64,000 bases of DNA, taken from NCBI RefSeq assembly GCF_030936135.1, contig NW_026777121.1, positions 496,001 to 560,000 of the forward strand, read 5' to 3'. A program made the translations under genes and the position numbers. Source of the stretch: Gavia stellata. Its lineage: Eukaryota > Chordata > Aves > Gaviiformes > Gaviidae. Shown piece after piece: positions 12,721 to 32,534 of the stretch; position 1 is the first letter of the stretch; every line of letters begins with the position of its first letter. The notes below the pieces were generated by a model, which searched no databases, was not told the DNA's origin, and saw only the letters and a list, made by a program, of their open reading frames with translations.

Positions 12721-12991
12721 GCAAGGCCCAGCCGACACTGCCTTTGGTTCCCCCTCAGCTTTCCCCCCCAGACAGGAGCCTCTTCCCAACAACAAGACGG
12801 GCACACAGCCAGTCAAAGCACAGGGCCTGGGCCTTGCAGAGGGCACCACAGCCACAAAGTCCTCCTCGCCGCTGACCGGGGATTTCGCCAAGCCCCCTAA
12901 CGCTCTTCCACCTCAGTATCAACAACCTGCATCTTGGAACAAAACATCAAGGAATAAACTGGGAATACACTTGGTAAAACTCCGTAGTTGA
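12710..12991 (+). CDS. Possible small proline-rich protein downstream of the X-box promoter
   Basis: This 93-codon ORF opens about 200 bp after the X-box. Its C-terminal half (FAKPPNALPPQYQQPASW, then a basic stretch) is less like random GC-rich translation than other ORFs nearby and resembles in style small microtubule-associated sperm or ciliary proteins. I do not recognise it. The start may be elsewhere, and an acceptor-like CCACCTCAG lies inside the ORF. It could be a chance frame at the edge of a CpG island. Confidence 0.22.
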   Translation: MQEWQGPADTAFGSPSAFPPRQEPLPNNKTGTQPVKAQGLGLAEGTTATKSSSPLTGDFAKPPNALPPQYQQPASWNKTSRNKLGIHLVKLRS

Positions 12992-12999
12992 GTGTGCGG

Positions 13000-15574
13000 A
13001 AAGCTCTTCTTCCCTTCTTGTCCAGACACAGCTTTGGTTCAGCACAGGCAGAATACGTGTCGCGGCATCCACAACGACACTGTCTCATGGAGGCCTTCTT
13101 TAAGAGACATATTACTAACCAGTTACAGTGTGAGAGGAAACACTACATCTCCAGAAGCCATCTGCTCATCTCTAAAACACCCCACGGATATAAATGATGG
13201 TCTTTGTCGAGCACTTTGAGGTCCGCCCATTACAAGCACAACAGCAAAGTTCAGCATTTCACTGTTTCAGCAACTACTCTGAGTCCTTGAGCACTGACAC
13301 AGGGAAAATACTCCTCGAAATTCCCACTGATGGGTTTGCTTCAGCTTCGTGCATAACGTGCATAATTCAGTTCTTCCAGAAACAGCTCTGGAAAGCTCTC
13401 ACATTCTGGTATTTCCCAGGTTTTGATCTTTCCCAGTGCAGACGTGCCCTTTGGCAGTGCCGAGCATAGAAGAGCCCTGAGGAAAACCCGGGAGCAAACC
13501 CCGGCTGTCCGAGGGGTTGCCGCAAAGAGCAGGGCCTTTCCTCAGGGCCCAATTTAACAGGGTGACTTCATGGCAGTTTGTCCAGTAGTTACTCCAGGCA
13601 CGGGTTGGCAGGGAAGGGTGACCAGAAAGGCTTCTGCCAAACTGGGAAAGCCTGAACAACAAAGTGGAAATCATGGGTATTCTCTTCTTTTGAGGGCGCA
13701 ACCATAACTTGGGCTGCATCTTGCTAAAATGGAACCTATTGGACCTGGAAGAGCTGGGTGGGGCTGGTTCAAACTTGCAGCCTCCTGAGAGAGAGAGACG
13801 CACGTCTGGCTCCATGGCGGAGGGGTTTAGGGCATCAGCATCGCAGCAGGAAGACACGAACTGCACCACCCGCCTCTCTCCCCTCCTCCTGACTGCTGGA
13901 GGTGCCTTATGAAGACAGCAGGGAGGCTGGGCACTCAACTCTGAGCTCATCTGACGTATGACTGACTGTCTCTGACGTCAGGCATTTGTTTCTTGCCTGA
14001 CTACCACAAAGGGAGAGGGACCCCACTTTGATAACTGGCCCTCACTACACACAGACGAGAACAGGCACAATAAAAGCTACAGGAATCACGAAAACAAACG
14101 CTCGTGCTGAACGCACTCCGTCCGGTTTCTGAAAAGGAAAGTGCGTCTGTGGTCCAAGAATGTGCACCCAACCACTGGCCCCGCAGGGTTCAACCGTGTC
14201 CCCAGAGCAACACGGTTTGTCACGGCAGGATGGTGAAGAATTGATAAGAAGCGGGAGGAGGAGCAAAGAAAAATGAAAACAAATTGAAAAGTCATTAATT
14301 TCATTGGAAAATGAAATCATGTTATTTCAACTCGTGAGTGAAATTTCCATTCCCACCCAAAAAAATACTTGAAAAAAGAAATGATCCAATAGTTTGGGTG
14401 TATTCAGGCAACCACAACAAAAAATGACAACAAAGAGGGGGCTGTGCAAAAAGAGCAACAAATCAGTTTCCTTCTCTGACAGCGGAACAGCTTGTCAAGG
14501 GCAGGTACCTGGATGTGGACTCCAGAAAGCCTCCACACCCTCGCACCTGGTGTTCCCATAAGCAGGCTAACGGAGGTTAGTCTCCATCAAATCACTGAGG
14601 GCTGATGGAATACTGCTCCCAGAGTCATGCCTGGGCTGGGGTCTCTGCTGACACAGTGTCCGTTTCTGAGGATCACCGTTCCAAAGAGATACATGCCTAT
14701 CAGAGGCACCTGGAGAATACGACTAAGAAGGATGAGGCTTTTGGAAAACATGGTCTCTGAAGAAGGATTAATCACAGGGTGAATGGACTTGTTGTTTAAG
14801 GTCAGGAAGAGAAGGCAGAAGAGAGCTGTGTAAGGGCTTCAAAGAAAAGGCTAGTAGCTCCTGAGACCTGCTTCAAGAGCCATTCACAGGATACCCCCAC
14901 AGCATACCGAGTGTTTGTGCTTGGGGAAGGTTACGGTCACAGAAATCATCAGACCCTGTAAAAAACACCAACTGGATTCTTTCTGTATGAAACAGCTTTG
15001 GCAAACAGTAAGCCACCGGCCAGCAGAAGCTGATACTCTCTGAATGCAGAACAGCTGCCCATCGTGAAGGTTTCGATTTTCAATATGTACAATTTTTGAG
15101 AGAAACTTCTGACACACAATTGGCAAAAGATTATCCTGCAGCCAAAAGCAGCCCAATGCCAGCTTGCAGCAATGTCCGCTTTATTTGAAGCGGAGAACAT
15201 TTGGCACCCAACTGAAAAGCTTGACTGCCCAAAGAAGTGCCAAATTCACATGGCTCCAGTCATCTGCCCATCTTATACTAAAACGTTCTAACTCAACACA
15301 GGCCAGATTTCCTTCTAGAAAGCTCAGGAAAGTGGTGAACACGCTGAAGCCAAGATCTTCCAACAAAGTCTTTAGAAACCACAGAGCCACAGTTACAGGT
15401 TTTTCCCACAGTCTGTTTGTTACACGTGTGCAAAAATACAGTCATCAGCTGTATTTGAGCTCTTTTTCAGCTTTGTGGTGAACTGAACACATTTCCAGGG
15501 ATGTACATGCATGGAAAGAGGTACTACTGCAATTACAGCCAATATACCGTAACTGTTGTTGCAAGGTTACCAGT
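13000..15574. other. Unassigned stretch left of the acrosin array
   Basis: No exon is convincing on either strand. The only useful element is a minus-strand AATAAA at 15,180-15,185, which could end the transcript of the leftmost acrosin gene. The match to the array unit stops at about 15,575, so this is the left boundary of the array. Confidence 0.35.
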
Positions 15575-15615
15575 GGTACGCTGCCGGCTGCACTGGATCC
15601 TGTCCATCCTGCTGC

Positions 15616-18075
<2,460 letters not shown>

Positions 18076-18189
18076 CGCTGCCAGCAACACGTGGCAGCTG
18101 CAAGCACGGAGAGCTCGTCGCCACCAGCGCGGCAAACGACGTAGTGCCCGCAGTACTCGCGTTGCCCGCGGTGCCCTTGGTCCCGGGGC

Positions 18190-18197
18190 TGATGTCA
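18190..18197 (-). promoter_or_regulatory. CRE-like site upstream of acrosin copy 1
   Basis: The minus strand reads TGACATCA about 115 bp before the start codon, one base from the consensus CRE. CREM/CREB sites are known in promoters of genes expressed in spermatids. The same site lies at 23,875-23,882 and 29,559-29,566 for copies 2 and 3. Confidence 0.4.
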
Positions 18198-18887
18198 CAG
18201 AGTCGCTGGTTCCGGGTGCTGGGCGTGGTGGCCTCTCGGGGCAGGGGGGGCAACATGGGGGGGTTCCAAGCAGGAGGGGAGGCAGAAGCTGGCATCGGAC
18301 GCCCCCGACAGTCGCTCCCCCCCCACCCAGCACTGAATGCTGTGCTTGTGGGATGAAGGCGTGCAGGCCCCGTGGCAGGCAGCAGCACCTGCCTCCGAGC
18401 ACTGCCTGCTAACAGCTGGCAGGAAAAAACCAAGTGGGGCATCATAGCCTCTTTGGGAAGTTCACTGCCACCCTGCTCCCTGCAGCCGTTTGCCAGCAGC
18501 TCCTTCCCAAAAAGCATACGCCAGAGAACAGAACTGCTCCAGGCAGTAGGCACATGTCTGGGCATTGAAGAGCCAATCTGGTTATAGCCGCGGCAGGCAA
18601 GCAGTGATGTGCAAGCCAACTAAGGCAGGCGTACCCAAGCAGTGTCAGCCTTCCGGCACAAAGCCCCGTGAAACGCAGACGCAGCACAGGCCATCGTGGC
18701 TACGTCAGCCACAGCAACAGCCTCTGGCAGGCTTCCTGTCCTTGCTGTCTATGAGTTACGTTGCTGTTCTGGGCCAACACCGACAAGGGCAGTTGTGGCC
18801 CCTGGTACGCGTGGCCAAGGACACGCAATTTTAGGCTCTAGCCAGAGAAGGATGCTCCCGCTCTCAGCACCACACGCCATTCTCCAT

Positions 18888-19482
18888 TGTGCTGGTTTTG
18901 GCTGGGGTAGCGTTAGTTTTCTTCTTAGTAGCTAGTATGGGGCTGTGTTTTGGATTTGTGCTGGAAACAGTGTTGATAAAGCAGGGATGTTTTAGTTACT
19001 GCTAAGCAGTGCTTACACAGAGTCAAGGGCTTTTCTGCTTCTCACACCGCCCCACCAGCGAGTAGGCTGGGGGTGCACAAAAAGTTGGGAGGCGACACAG
19101 CTGGGACAGCTGACCCCAACTGACCAAAGGGATATTCCATACCATAGGACGTCATGCTCAGCATATAAAGCTGGGGGAAGAAGAAGGAAGGGGGGGACGT
19201 GCGGGGTGATGGCATTTGTCTTCCCAAGTAGCCGTTACGCGTGATGGAGCCCTGCTTTCCTGGAGATGGCTGAACACCTGCCTGCCGGTGGGAAGTAGTG
19301 AACGAATTCCTTGTTTTGCTTTGCTTGCCTGCGCAGCTTTTGCTTCACCTATTGAACTGTCTTTATCTCAAGCCGCGAGTTTTCTCACTTTTACCCTTCC
19401 AATTCTCTCCCCCATCCCACCCGGGGGGAGTGAGCGAGTGGCTGGGTGGTGCTTAGTTGCCAACTGGGGTTAAACCACGACA
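18888..19482 (+). mobile_element. Solo LTR, 595 bp, in array unit 1, flanked by TCCAT duplications
   Basis: The element runs from TGTGCTGGTTTTGG to AAACCACGACA, with TG...CA ends and a 5-bp target duplication TCCAT at 18,883-18,887 and 19,483-19,487. A CATATAAAG box lies near 19,159. The end sequence is of a type frequent in neoavian ERV LTRs. No internal region is present, so it is a solo LTR left by recombination between two LTRs. It lies between the acrosin start and the relic. Confidence 0.9.
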
Positions 19483-19664
19483 TCCATGGCTTTGGTAAAT
19501 CCTGTATCAGCCTCATCTCCTCAGTCTACCTTCTAGAGCTGTATGGTGGAGCCTTGCTCCCATGCTGGAGTGCAGGGCAGTCACGGGAGGAAAGCAGGAG
19601 CCAGTCCCGTGCGTTGCGTTTGCTGCGCGGGGCTAGGTCCCTGGAGGCTAGAGGGCATTGCCCG

Positions 19665-20015
19665 GTCCGGTTCCAGCAGGGCGATGTCGTTCCTCTGCGT
19701 GATGTTACTGTAGTGCTCGTGAACCAGTAGCCGCTTGATATTGCGCACTTGGGCCTCAGGGCCCAGCTGAGTCAACCGGGTGGCCCCGATCACCACGTGC
19801 CACATGGTGATGTGCCGGGAAGGCAGAGGGAGAGAGGGGTCAGAGGGAGCGGAGCCATGTGCTGCAGCAGCCCAGCAGTTCCCTGCCTCCTGCTTCATAA
19901 TGGAAAGGGGAAAGCAGCGCTAGGGAGGGTGCGAGTGCCCTGGCACGCCTTAGGCACAAGGAATGTCGAGCTGGAGGCTGCTAGAAAGCAGTGGCACATC
20001 CCAGCCTTCTCCCAG
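19665..20015 (-). pseudogene. Acrosin relic in unit 1: 5' part of exon 3 plus preceding intron
   Basis: The stretch matches 16,994-17,340 of the complete gene: the exon 3 part from HITMWHVVIGATRL to QRNDIALLEPD, and part of intron 2 before it. The match stops within exon 3 just after the catalytic-Asp block. Replacement sequence lies downstream, and no other acrosin exon is seen near. Relative to the intact copy it has V-to-I and R-to-H changes. It shows that the unit once held a second acrosin copy or arose by unequal exchange within one. Confidence 0.85.
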
Positions 20016-21259
20016 TGCCTTAAATATTAGCAAGGGAAGTAAGTTCAACTAAAATCCGTGGCTGGATGTCAAACTACTTACCCAGTGGTTGGCACAGACC
20101 TTGGGTCTTTCCAGCTCTGTATCTCCTCTTGCTCATGAACTAGCCCAGCTTCAAGCTCAAGAGCAACTTGCCCGCGCAGCCAGTGCTCCCACCAGTAGCT
20201 GGCCCTAGACACTTGGTGTCTCCAACCGCTGGGTCCCTGTGACCAGAGTTCCCTTCTGCCATTGCTAGCAGCCAGGCCCCTGGACCCACCCCCCACCCCC
20301 CCACTGGGTACAGAGTGAGGCCACACAGAAAAGGATTTGGGAGCGCTCTCAGAAAGAAGGTGGGACGGACTGTGGGGATTAGGCGCTGGGCTGAGTCAAA
20401 GAAGCAAACAAGTTGGCTTATGTGCACCTAGCTCCTTGATTCCCCACCCCCACCCCCTTCCCTCCATTTTCCGTGCTTATACATCCCCCTCATCTTCCTC
20501 AACGCCTCTTTCTCTGCCCTTGTCTCCTCCCAAACAAGGGACCTAGCCCCTTGCTTCTTTTTCCCCCCTTGCTCCCAGGTTTGCTACATCTGTGAACGGA
20601 TTTCGTGTTGCAGGTGCTCTTAGCTAGGTCACCTTGGACTTCCACGGCATTACTGATGGGGTTTCCTGGGTACTGCTGGCCCTGCCAGATTCCTCTCCCC
20701 AAAATGAGCCCAACTCTCCCTTCAGTTATCTGTGAAGTGGGGCCACCTCTCCCATCAATCCCCCTCAACTACCCGTGAAATCTGGCTCTTCCTCATGGCA
20801 CTGTAACTCCTGTCAGCTGCTCAGTCTGTTCGCTACGGTCAGCAATTTCTCTTGTCACGCTCAGGAGTTTCGCACAGGCCGTTCAGTGAGCTAAGGCTTA
20901 CGCCAGGCCCTAGTCGGCAGCTTGTGTGCCTTAATGCACACCCCCAAAGTCGTCTGCATGTCCCATCATTTTTTCCCTATCCTCGTTCTAGCCACAGTGT
21001 GCCAGTCTTCTCCATCTCACGCTGGCTCTGAGCACCCTCCTCTCTGACCAGGCCCGGTTTCAGCCCTTTTGAGTGGCTCTTTCCCTTTGTGCCCTACTTG
21101 ACTGCCTGCGGCCTCGTTTTGCAGGCGCCGGGCGTGGAAGTCCTTGCCTTGCCCGGGAGACTGAATCGGACTGAAGCACGGTTAGCTGTGAAAATTGGCA
21201 ATTTTATTGGAAGAACTGAGTCAGCTTCAGCCCTTCAGCACTGCCAAGGAAATGGCGGT
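20016..21259. other. Spacer between acrosin units (unit 1 right part)
   Basis: No further acrosin exon is seen. A minus-strand AATAAA at 21,203-21,208, about 95 bp beyond the stop codon of copy 2, is probably its poly(A) signal. The same spacer lies at about 25,700-26,943. Confidence 0.5.
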
Positions 21260-21300
21260 GGTACGTTGCCGGCTGCACTGGATCCTGTCCATCCTGCTGC

Positions 21301-23760
<2,460 letters not shown>

Positions 23761-24571
23761 TGCTGCCAGCAACACGTGGCAGCTGCAAGCACGGAGAGCT
23801 CGTCGCCACCAGCGCGGCAAACGACGTAGTGCCCGCAGTACTCGCGTTGCCCGCGGTGCCCTTGGTCCCGGGGCTGATGTCACAGAGTCGCTGGTTCCGG
23901 GTGCTGGGCGTGGTGGCCTCTCGGGGCAGGGGGGGCAACATGGGGGGGTTCCAAGCAGGAGGGGAGGCAGAAGCTGGCATCGGACGCCCCCGACAGTCGC
24001 TCCCCCCCCACCCAGCACTGAATGCTGTGCTTGTGGGATGAAGGCGTGCAGGCCCCGTGGCAGGCAGCAGCACCTGCCTCCGAGCACTGCCTGCTAACAG
24101 CTGGCAGGAAAAAACCAAGTGGGGCATCATAGCCTCTTTGGGAAGTTCACTGCCACCCTGCTCCCTGCAGCCGTTTGCCAGCAGCTCCTTCCCAAAAAGC
24201 ATACGCCAGAGAACAGAACTGCTCCAGGCACTAGGCACACGTCTGGGCATTGAAGAGCCAATCTGGTTATAGCCGCGGCAGGCAAGCAGTGATGTGCAAG
24301 CCAACTAAGGCAGGCGTCCCAAGCAGTGTCAGCCTTCCGGCACAAAGCCCCGTGAAACGCAGACGCAGCACAGGCCATCGTGGCTACGTCAGCCACAGCA
24401 ACAGCCTCTGGCAGGCTTCCTGTCCTTGCTGTCTATGAGTTACGTTGCTGTTCTGGGCCAACACCGACAAGGGCAGTTGTGGCCCCTGGTACGCGTGGCC
24501 AAGGACACGCAATTTTAGGCTCTAGCCAGAGAAGGATGCTCCCGCTCTCAGCACCACACGCCATTCTCCAT

Positions 24572-25166
24572 TGTGCTGGTTTTGGCTGGGGTAGCGTTAG
24601 TTTTCTTCTTAGTAGCTAGTATGGGGCTGTGTTTTGGATTTGTGCTGGAAACAGTGTTGATAAAGCAGGGATGTTTTAGTTACTGCTAAGCAGTGCTTAC
24701 ACAGAGTCAAGGGCTTTTCTGCTTCTCACACCGCCCCACCAGCGAGTAGGCTGGGGGTGCACAAAAAGTTGGGAGGCGACACAGCTGGGACAGCTGACCC
24801 CCACTGACCAAAGGGATATTCCATACCATAGGACGTCATGCTCAGCATATAAAGCTGGGGGAAGAAGAAGGAAGGGGGGGACGTGCGGGGTGATGGCATT
24901 TGTCTTCCCAAGTAGCCGTTACGCGTGATGGAGCCCTGCTTTCCTGGAGATGGCTGAACACCTGCCTGCCGGTGGGAAGTAGTGAACGAATTCCTTGTTT
25001 TGCTTTGCTTGCCTGCGCAGCTTTTGCTTCACCTATTGAACTGTCTTTATCTCAAGCCGCGAGTTTTCTCACTTTTACCCTTCCAATTCTCTCCCCCATC
25101 CCACCCGGGGGGAGTGAGCGAGTGGCTGGGTGGTGCTTAGTTGCCAACTGGGGTTAAACCACGACA
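24572..25166 (+). mobile_element. Solo LTR in array unit 2
   Basis: It is the same 595-bp element with the same TCCAT duplication (24,567-24,571 and 25,167-25,171) at the same place in the unit. It is therefore a copy made by duplication of the unit, not a new insertion. Confidence 0.9.
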
Positions 25167-25348
25167 TCCATGGCTTTGGTAAATCCTGTATCAGCCTCAT
25201 CTCCTCAGTCTACCTTCTAGAGCTGTATGGTGGAGCCTTGGTCCCATGCTGGAGTGCAGGGCAGTCACGGGAGGAAAGCAGGAGCCAGTCCCGTGCGTTG
25301 CGTTTGCTGCGCGGGGCTAGGTCCCTGGAGGCTAGAGGGCATTGCCCG

Positions 25349-25700
25349 GTCCGGTTCCAGCAGGGCGATGTCGTTCCTCTGCGTGATGTTACTGTAGTGC
25401 TCGTGAACCAGTAGCTGCTTGATATTGCACACTTGGGCCTCAGGGCCCAGCTGAGGCAACCGGGTGGCCCCGATCACCACGTGCCACATGGTGATGTGCC
25501 GGGAAGGCAGAGGGAGAGAGGGGTCAGAGGGAGCGGAGCCATGTGCTGCAGCAGCCCAGCAGTTCCCTGCCTCCTGCTTCATAATGGAAAGGGGAAAGCA
25601 GCCCTAGGGAGGGTGCGAGTGCCCTGGCACGCCTTAGGCACAAGGAATGTCGAGCTGGAGGCTGCTAGAAAGCAGTGGCACATCCCAGCCTTCTCCCAGT
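25349..25700 (-). pseudogene. Acrosin relic in unit 2
   Basis: It is the counterpart of the relic in unit 1, ending at the same point in exon 3. It carries further changes (QVCNIKQLL for QVRNIKRLL), including some shared with unit 3, so units 2 and 3 are closer to each other here than to unit 1. Confidence 0.85.
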
Positions 25701-26984
25701 GCCTTAAATATTAGCAAGGGAAGTAAGTTCAACTAAAATCCGTGGCTGGATGTCAAACTACTTACCCAGTGGTTGGCACAGACCTTGGGTCTTTCCAGCT
25801 CTGTATCTCCTCTTGCTCATGAACTAGTCCAGCTTCAAGCTCAAGAGCAACTTGCCCGCGCAGCCAGTGCTCCCACCAGTAGCTGGCCCTAGACACTTGG
25901 TGTCTCCAACCGCTGGGTCCCTGTGACCAGAGTTCCCTTCTGCCATTGCTAGCAGCCAGGCCCCTGGACCCACCCCCCACCCCCCCACTGGGTACAGAGT
26001 GAGGCCACACAGAAAAGGATTTGGGAGCGCTCTCAGAAAGAAGGTGGGACGGACTGTGGGGATTAGGCGCTGGGCTGAGTCAAAGAAGCAAACAAGTTGG
26101 CTTATGTGCACCTAGCTCCTTGATTCCCCACCCCCACCCCCTTCCCTCCATTTTCCGTGCTTATACATCCCCCTCATCTTCCTCAACGCCTCTTTCTCTG
26201 CCCTTGTCTCCTCCCAAACAAGGGACCTAGCCCCTTGCTTCTTTTTCCCCCCTTGCTCCCAGGTTTGCTACATCTGTGAACGGATTTGGTGTTGCAGGTG
26301 CTCTTAGCTAGGTCACCTTGGACTTCCACGGCATTACTGATGGGGTTTCCTGGGTACTGCTGGCCCTGCCAGATTCCTCTCCCCAAAATGAGCCCAACTC
26401 TCCCTTCAGTTATCTGTGAAGTGGGGCCACCTCTCCCATCAATCCCCCTCAACTACCCGTGAAATCTGGCTCTTCCTCATGGCACTGTAACTCCTGTCAG
26501 CTGCTCAGTCTGTTCGCTACGGTCAGCAATTTCTCTTGTCACGCTCAGGAGTTTCGCACAGGCCGTTCAGTGAGCTAAGGCTTACGCCAGGCCCTAGTCG
26601 GCAGCTTGTGTGCCTTAATGCACACCCCCAAAGTCGTCTGCATGTCCCATCATTTTTTCCCTATCCTCGTTCTAGCCACAGTGTGCCAGTCTTCTCCATC
26701 TCACGCTGGCTCTGAGCACCCTCCTCTCTGACCAGGCACGGTTTCAGCCCTTTTGAGTGGCTCTTTCCCTTTGTGCCCTACTTGACTGCCTGCGGCCTCG
26801 TTTTGCAGGCGCCGGGCGTGGAAGTCCTTGCCTTGCCCGGGAGACTGAATCGGACTGAAGCACGGTTAGCTGTGAAAATTGGCAATTTTATTGGAAGAAC
26901 TGAGTCAGCTTCAGCCCTTCAGCACTGCCAAGGAAATGGCGGTGGTACGCTGCCGGCTGCACTGGATCCTGTCCATCCTGCTGC

Positions 26985-29444
<2,460 letters not shown>

Positions 29445-30256
29445 CGCTGCCAGCAACACGTGGCAGCTGCAAGCACGGAGAGCTCGTCGCCACCAGCGCG
29501 GCAAACGACGTAGTGCCCGCAGTACTCGCGTTGCCCGCGGTGCCCTTGGTCCCGGGGCTGATGTCACAGAGTCGCTGGTTCCGGGTGCTGGGCGTGGTGG
29601 CCTCTCGGGGCAGGGGGGGCAACATGGGGGGGTTCCAAGCAGGAGGGGAGGCAGAAGCTGGCATCGGACGCCCCCGACAGTCGCTCCCCCCCCACCCAGC
29701 ACTGAATGCTGTGCTTGTGGGATGAAGGCGTGCAGGCCCCGTGGCAGGCAGCAGCACCTGCCTCCGAGCACTGCCTGCTAACAGCTGGCAGGAAAAAACC
29801 AAGTGGGGCATCATAGCCTCTTTGGGAAGTTCACTGCCACCCTGCTCCCTGCAGCCGTTTGCCAGCAGCTCCTTCCCAAAAAGCATACGCCAGAGAACAG
29901 AACTGCTCCAGGCACTAGGCACACGTCTGGGCATTGAAGAGCCAATCTGGTTATAGCCGCGGCAGGCAAGCAGTGATGTGCAAGCCAACTAAGGCAGGCG
30001 TACCCAAGCAGTGTCAGCCTTCCGGCACAAAGCCCCGTGAAACGCAGACGCAGCACAGGCCATCGTGGCTACGTCAGCCACAGCAACAGCCTCTGGCAGG
30101 CTTCCTGTCCTTGCTGTCTATGAGTTACGTTGCTGTTCTGGGCCAACACCGACAAGGGCAGTTGTGGCCCCTGGTACGCGTGGCCAAGGACACGCAATTT
30201 TAGGCTCTAGCCAGAGAAGGATGCTCCCGCTCTCAGCACCACACGCCATTCTCCAT

Positions 30257-30851
30257 TGTGCTGGTTTTGGCTGGGGTAGCGTTAGTTTTCTTCTTAGTAG
30301 CTAGTATGGGGCTGTGTTTTGGATTTGTGCTGGAAACAGTGTTGATAAAGCAGGGATGTTTTAGTTACTGCTAAGCAGTGCTTACACAGAGTCAAGGGCT
30401 TTTCTGCTTCTCACACCGCCCCACCAGCGAGTAGGCTGGGGGTGCACAAAAAGTTGGGAGGCGACACAGCTGGGACAGCTGACCCCAACTGACCAAAGGG
30501 ATATTCCATACCATAGGACGTCATGCTCAGCATATAAAGCTGGGGGAAGAAGAAGGAAGGGGGGGACGTGCGGGGTGATGGCATTTGTCTTCCCAAGTAG
30601 CCGTTACGCGTGATGGAGCCCTGCTTTCCTGGAGATGGCTGAACACCTGCCTGCCGGTGGGAAGTAGTGAACGCATTCCTTGTTTTGCTTTGCTTGCCTG
30701 CGCAGCTTTTGCTTCACCTATTGAACTGTCTTTATCTCAAGCCGCGAGTTTTCTCACTTTTACCCTTCCAATTCTCTCCCCCATCCCACCCGGGGGGAGT
30801 GAGCGAGTGGCTGGGTGGTGCTTAGTTGCCAACTGGGGTTAAACCACGACA
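30257..30851 (+). mobile_element. Solo LTR in array unit 3
   Basis: It is the same 595-bp element with TCCAT at both ends (30,252-30,256 and 30,852-30,856). Confidence 0.9.
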
Positions 30852-31033
30852 TCCATGGCTTTGGTAAATCCTGTATCAGCCTCATCTCCTCAGTCTACCT
30901 TCTAGAGCTGTATGGTGGAGCCTTGCTCCCATGCTGGAGTGCAGGGCAGTCACGGGAGGAAAGCAGGAGCCAGCCCCGTGCGTTGCGTTTGCTGCGCGGG
31001 GCTAGGTCCCTGGAGGCTAGAGGGCATTGGCCG

Positions 31034-31151
31034 GTCCGGTTCCAGCAGGGCGATGTCGTTCCTCTGCGTGATGTTACTGTAGTGCTCGTGAACCAGTAGC
31101 TGCTTGATATTGCACACTTGGGCCTCAGGGCCCAGCTGAGGCAACCGGGTG
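31034..31151 (-). pseudogene. Acrosin relic in unit 3, cut by an ERV LTR
   Basis: The relic exon 3 matches the other units until CAACCGGGTG at 31,151, where the match stops and an LTR terminus (TGACATGCGG) begins. This is the right edge of the array. Confidence 0.85.
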
Positions 31152-31480
31152 TGACATGCGGAAACAAACTTCACAACTCACACAGAGTTATAAAGCAGGC
31201 ATGTTTATTGCGGCGCCGGGTGCAAGGGGATTTCTCCACAAAGCTTGCACACAGGGTTAAAATCATGACAGGTATTTGAAACAGTTAGCAAAGTTAGTTA
31301 CGCCTACTGGTGCTACCCGTAATTAACTATTGGTTAATACTTTTCTTACTTCATCTTAAAGTTACAGTTCTCTTTTAATTCACCACGCATGCTCAGAGAG
31401 TAGGGGGATAAATTGGGTCGGGGCTTCTCTAGCTAGGAGGTGTGTTTTTTAGTATTAAAATGAGATTATAATGAGACAAG
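31152..31480 (-). mobile_element. ERV LTR, minus orientation, at the right edge of the acrosin array
   Basis: On the minus strand it ends in TTTCCGCATGTCA after an AATAAACATG poly(A) element. It shares the TTTTTTAGTATTAxAATGAGATTATAATGAG block with the LTR at 1-898, so it belongs to the same family or a near relative. The inner boundary is uncertain. Confidence 0.65.
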
Positions 31481-32534
31481 TTAACTCTAGGGCACTATTT
31501 TGGCAGTCCATTCTATTTTTCTACGATTCGTCCTTGCGCTAATCATTATTGCTTGTTAGCAGAGAGTCAGTGAAGACAATCTTTATCAGCAGAGAGTCAG
31601 TGGAGACAGTCTTTATCTCTAATATGTCTACGTACTGGTGCAGTTGTTACAAAGTGTCTTCTCTACATTTTTCTTTCTTACTTTTAAACCTTGTTTCAAC
31701 ATAAGCGCTGCGCCTCTCACCCTCTGGGTGACAGTTATCCCCGGGTTCTTGTATTACTATCAAGTCTGCTAGCAATATTACCCTTAATTAGTAGCACTGT
31801 TGTAGTTAGTGAATTTATCAACGGCAATCTCGAATCTGTTTCTGTCGCTTTCAATAAAATAACTAATTTCAATTTTTGTGCATCTGCTCAGTGCAAGTCC
31901 TCTTGCTGGGGCTCTGATAAATGGGTCAGTGAAAGTCCTGGGACTCTGACAGACAAATTTCGAAACTGCATTCCTTTAACGCGACACCATAAGTCTCAAT
32001 CTCCCTTTACTTAGGTTCCACCACTTAGACAGCAGGTGGTGGCATTTGTCACTTTTCTAATTAGGCCTTTTCACACATTCTCAAATCTATCCCATCTTCT
32101 TACAACCTGGAAAAGAAACAGAAATAGATAATATTTCAATTTGAACTTGATTATGCAATAATACAGCCTTTAAGAGTCCTGTTGAAATGGTTCTCTTCTT
32201 CTTGTTGTCAAACTCCGACAGAGGAGTTGGTTAACTCAGGCATAGTAGATCCAGGACCTTTACAGTAGTTGAGACATGAGTTCAGTCTGTGTTCTGGTGT
32301 TATCATTATATCAATTCAGCAATGTAGTTAGGGCATAGATGATCACAGTTTAAGGTTTGGTAACTTCCCTTTCTGATAAGGTTTATCCAAAAGGGTTTGT
32401 CTTACAGCTAAATTGTTTAAATCTTTGGTATCAATCCCCTCTTTTGAAGTCGTTAGATTTTCTTACCACTTCCATATATTATTCCTGTAAAACATCACTA
32501 CCTCTTGAAGTAACTTAGAAATTAAATTTATATT
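31481..32534. mobile_element. Degenerate ERV-derived sequence
   Basis: The part from about 31,985 to 32,115 is the reverse complement of about 35,645-35,790 in the same mosaic, including the GGTTCCACCACTTAGAC word. The rest is A/T-rich, without coding capacity, and probably belongs to the same ERV debris. Confidence 0.5.

Noticed and set aside
12108-12891. ORFs of 109-181 codons in the 12-kb CpG island
   Set aside because: They overlap on both strands with Ala/Pro/Arg bias, as expected in a CpG island.
9906-15574. RABL2 or SHANK3 exons beside acrosin, as expected from mammalian order
   Set aside because: I looked for Rab G-box patterns such as WDTAGQE and found none; the ORFs here have no recognisable domain.
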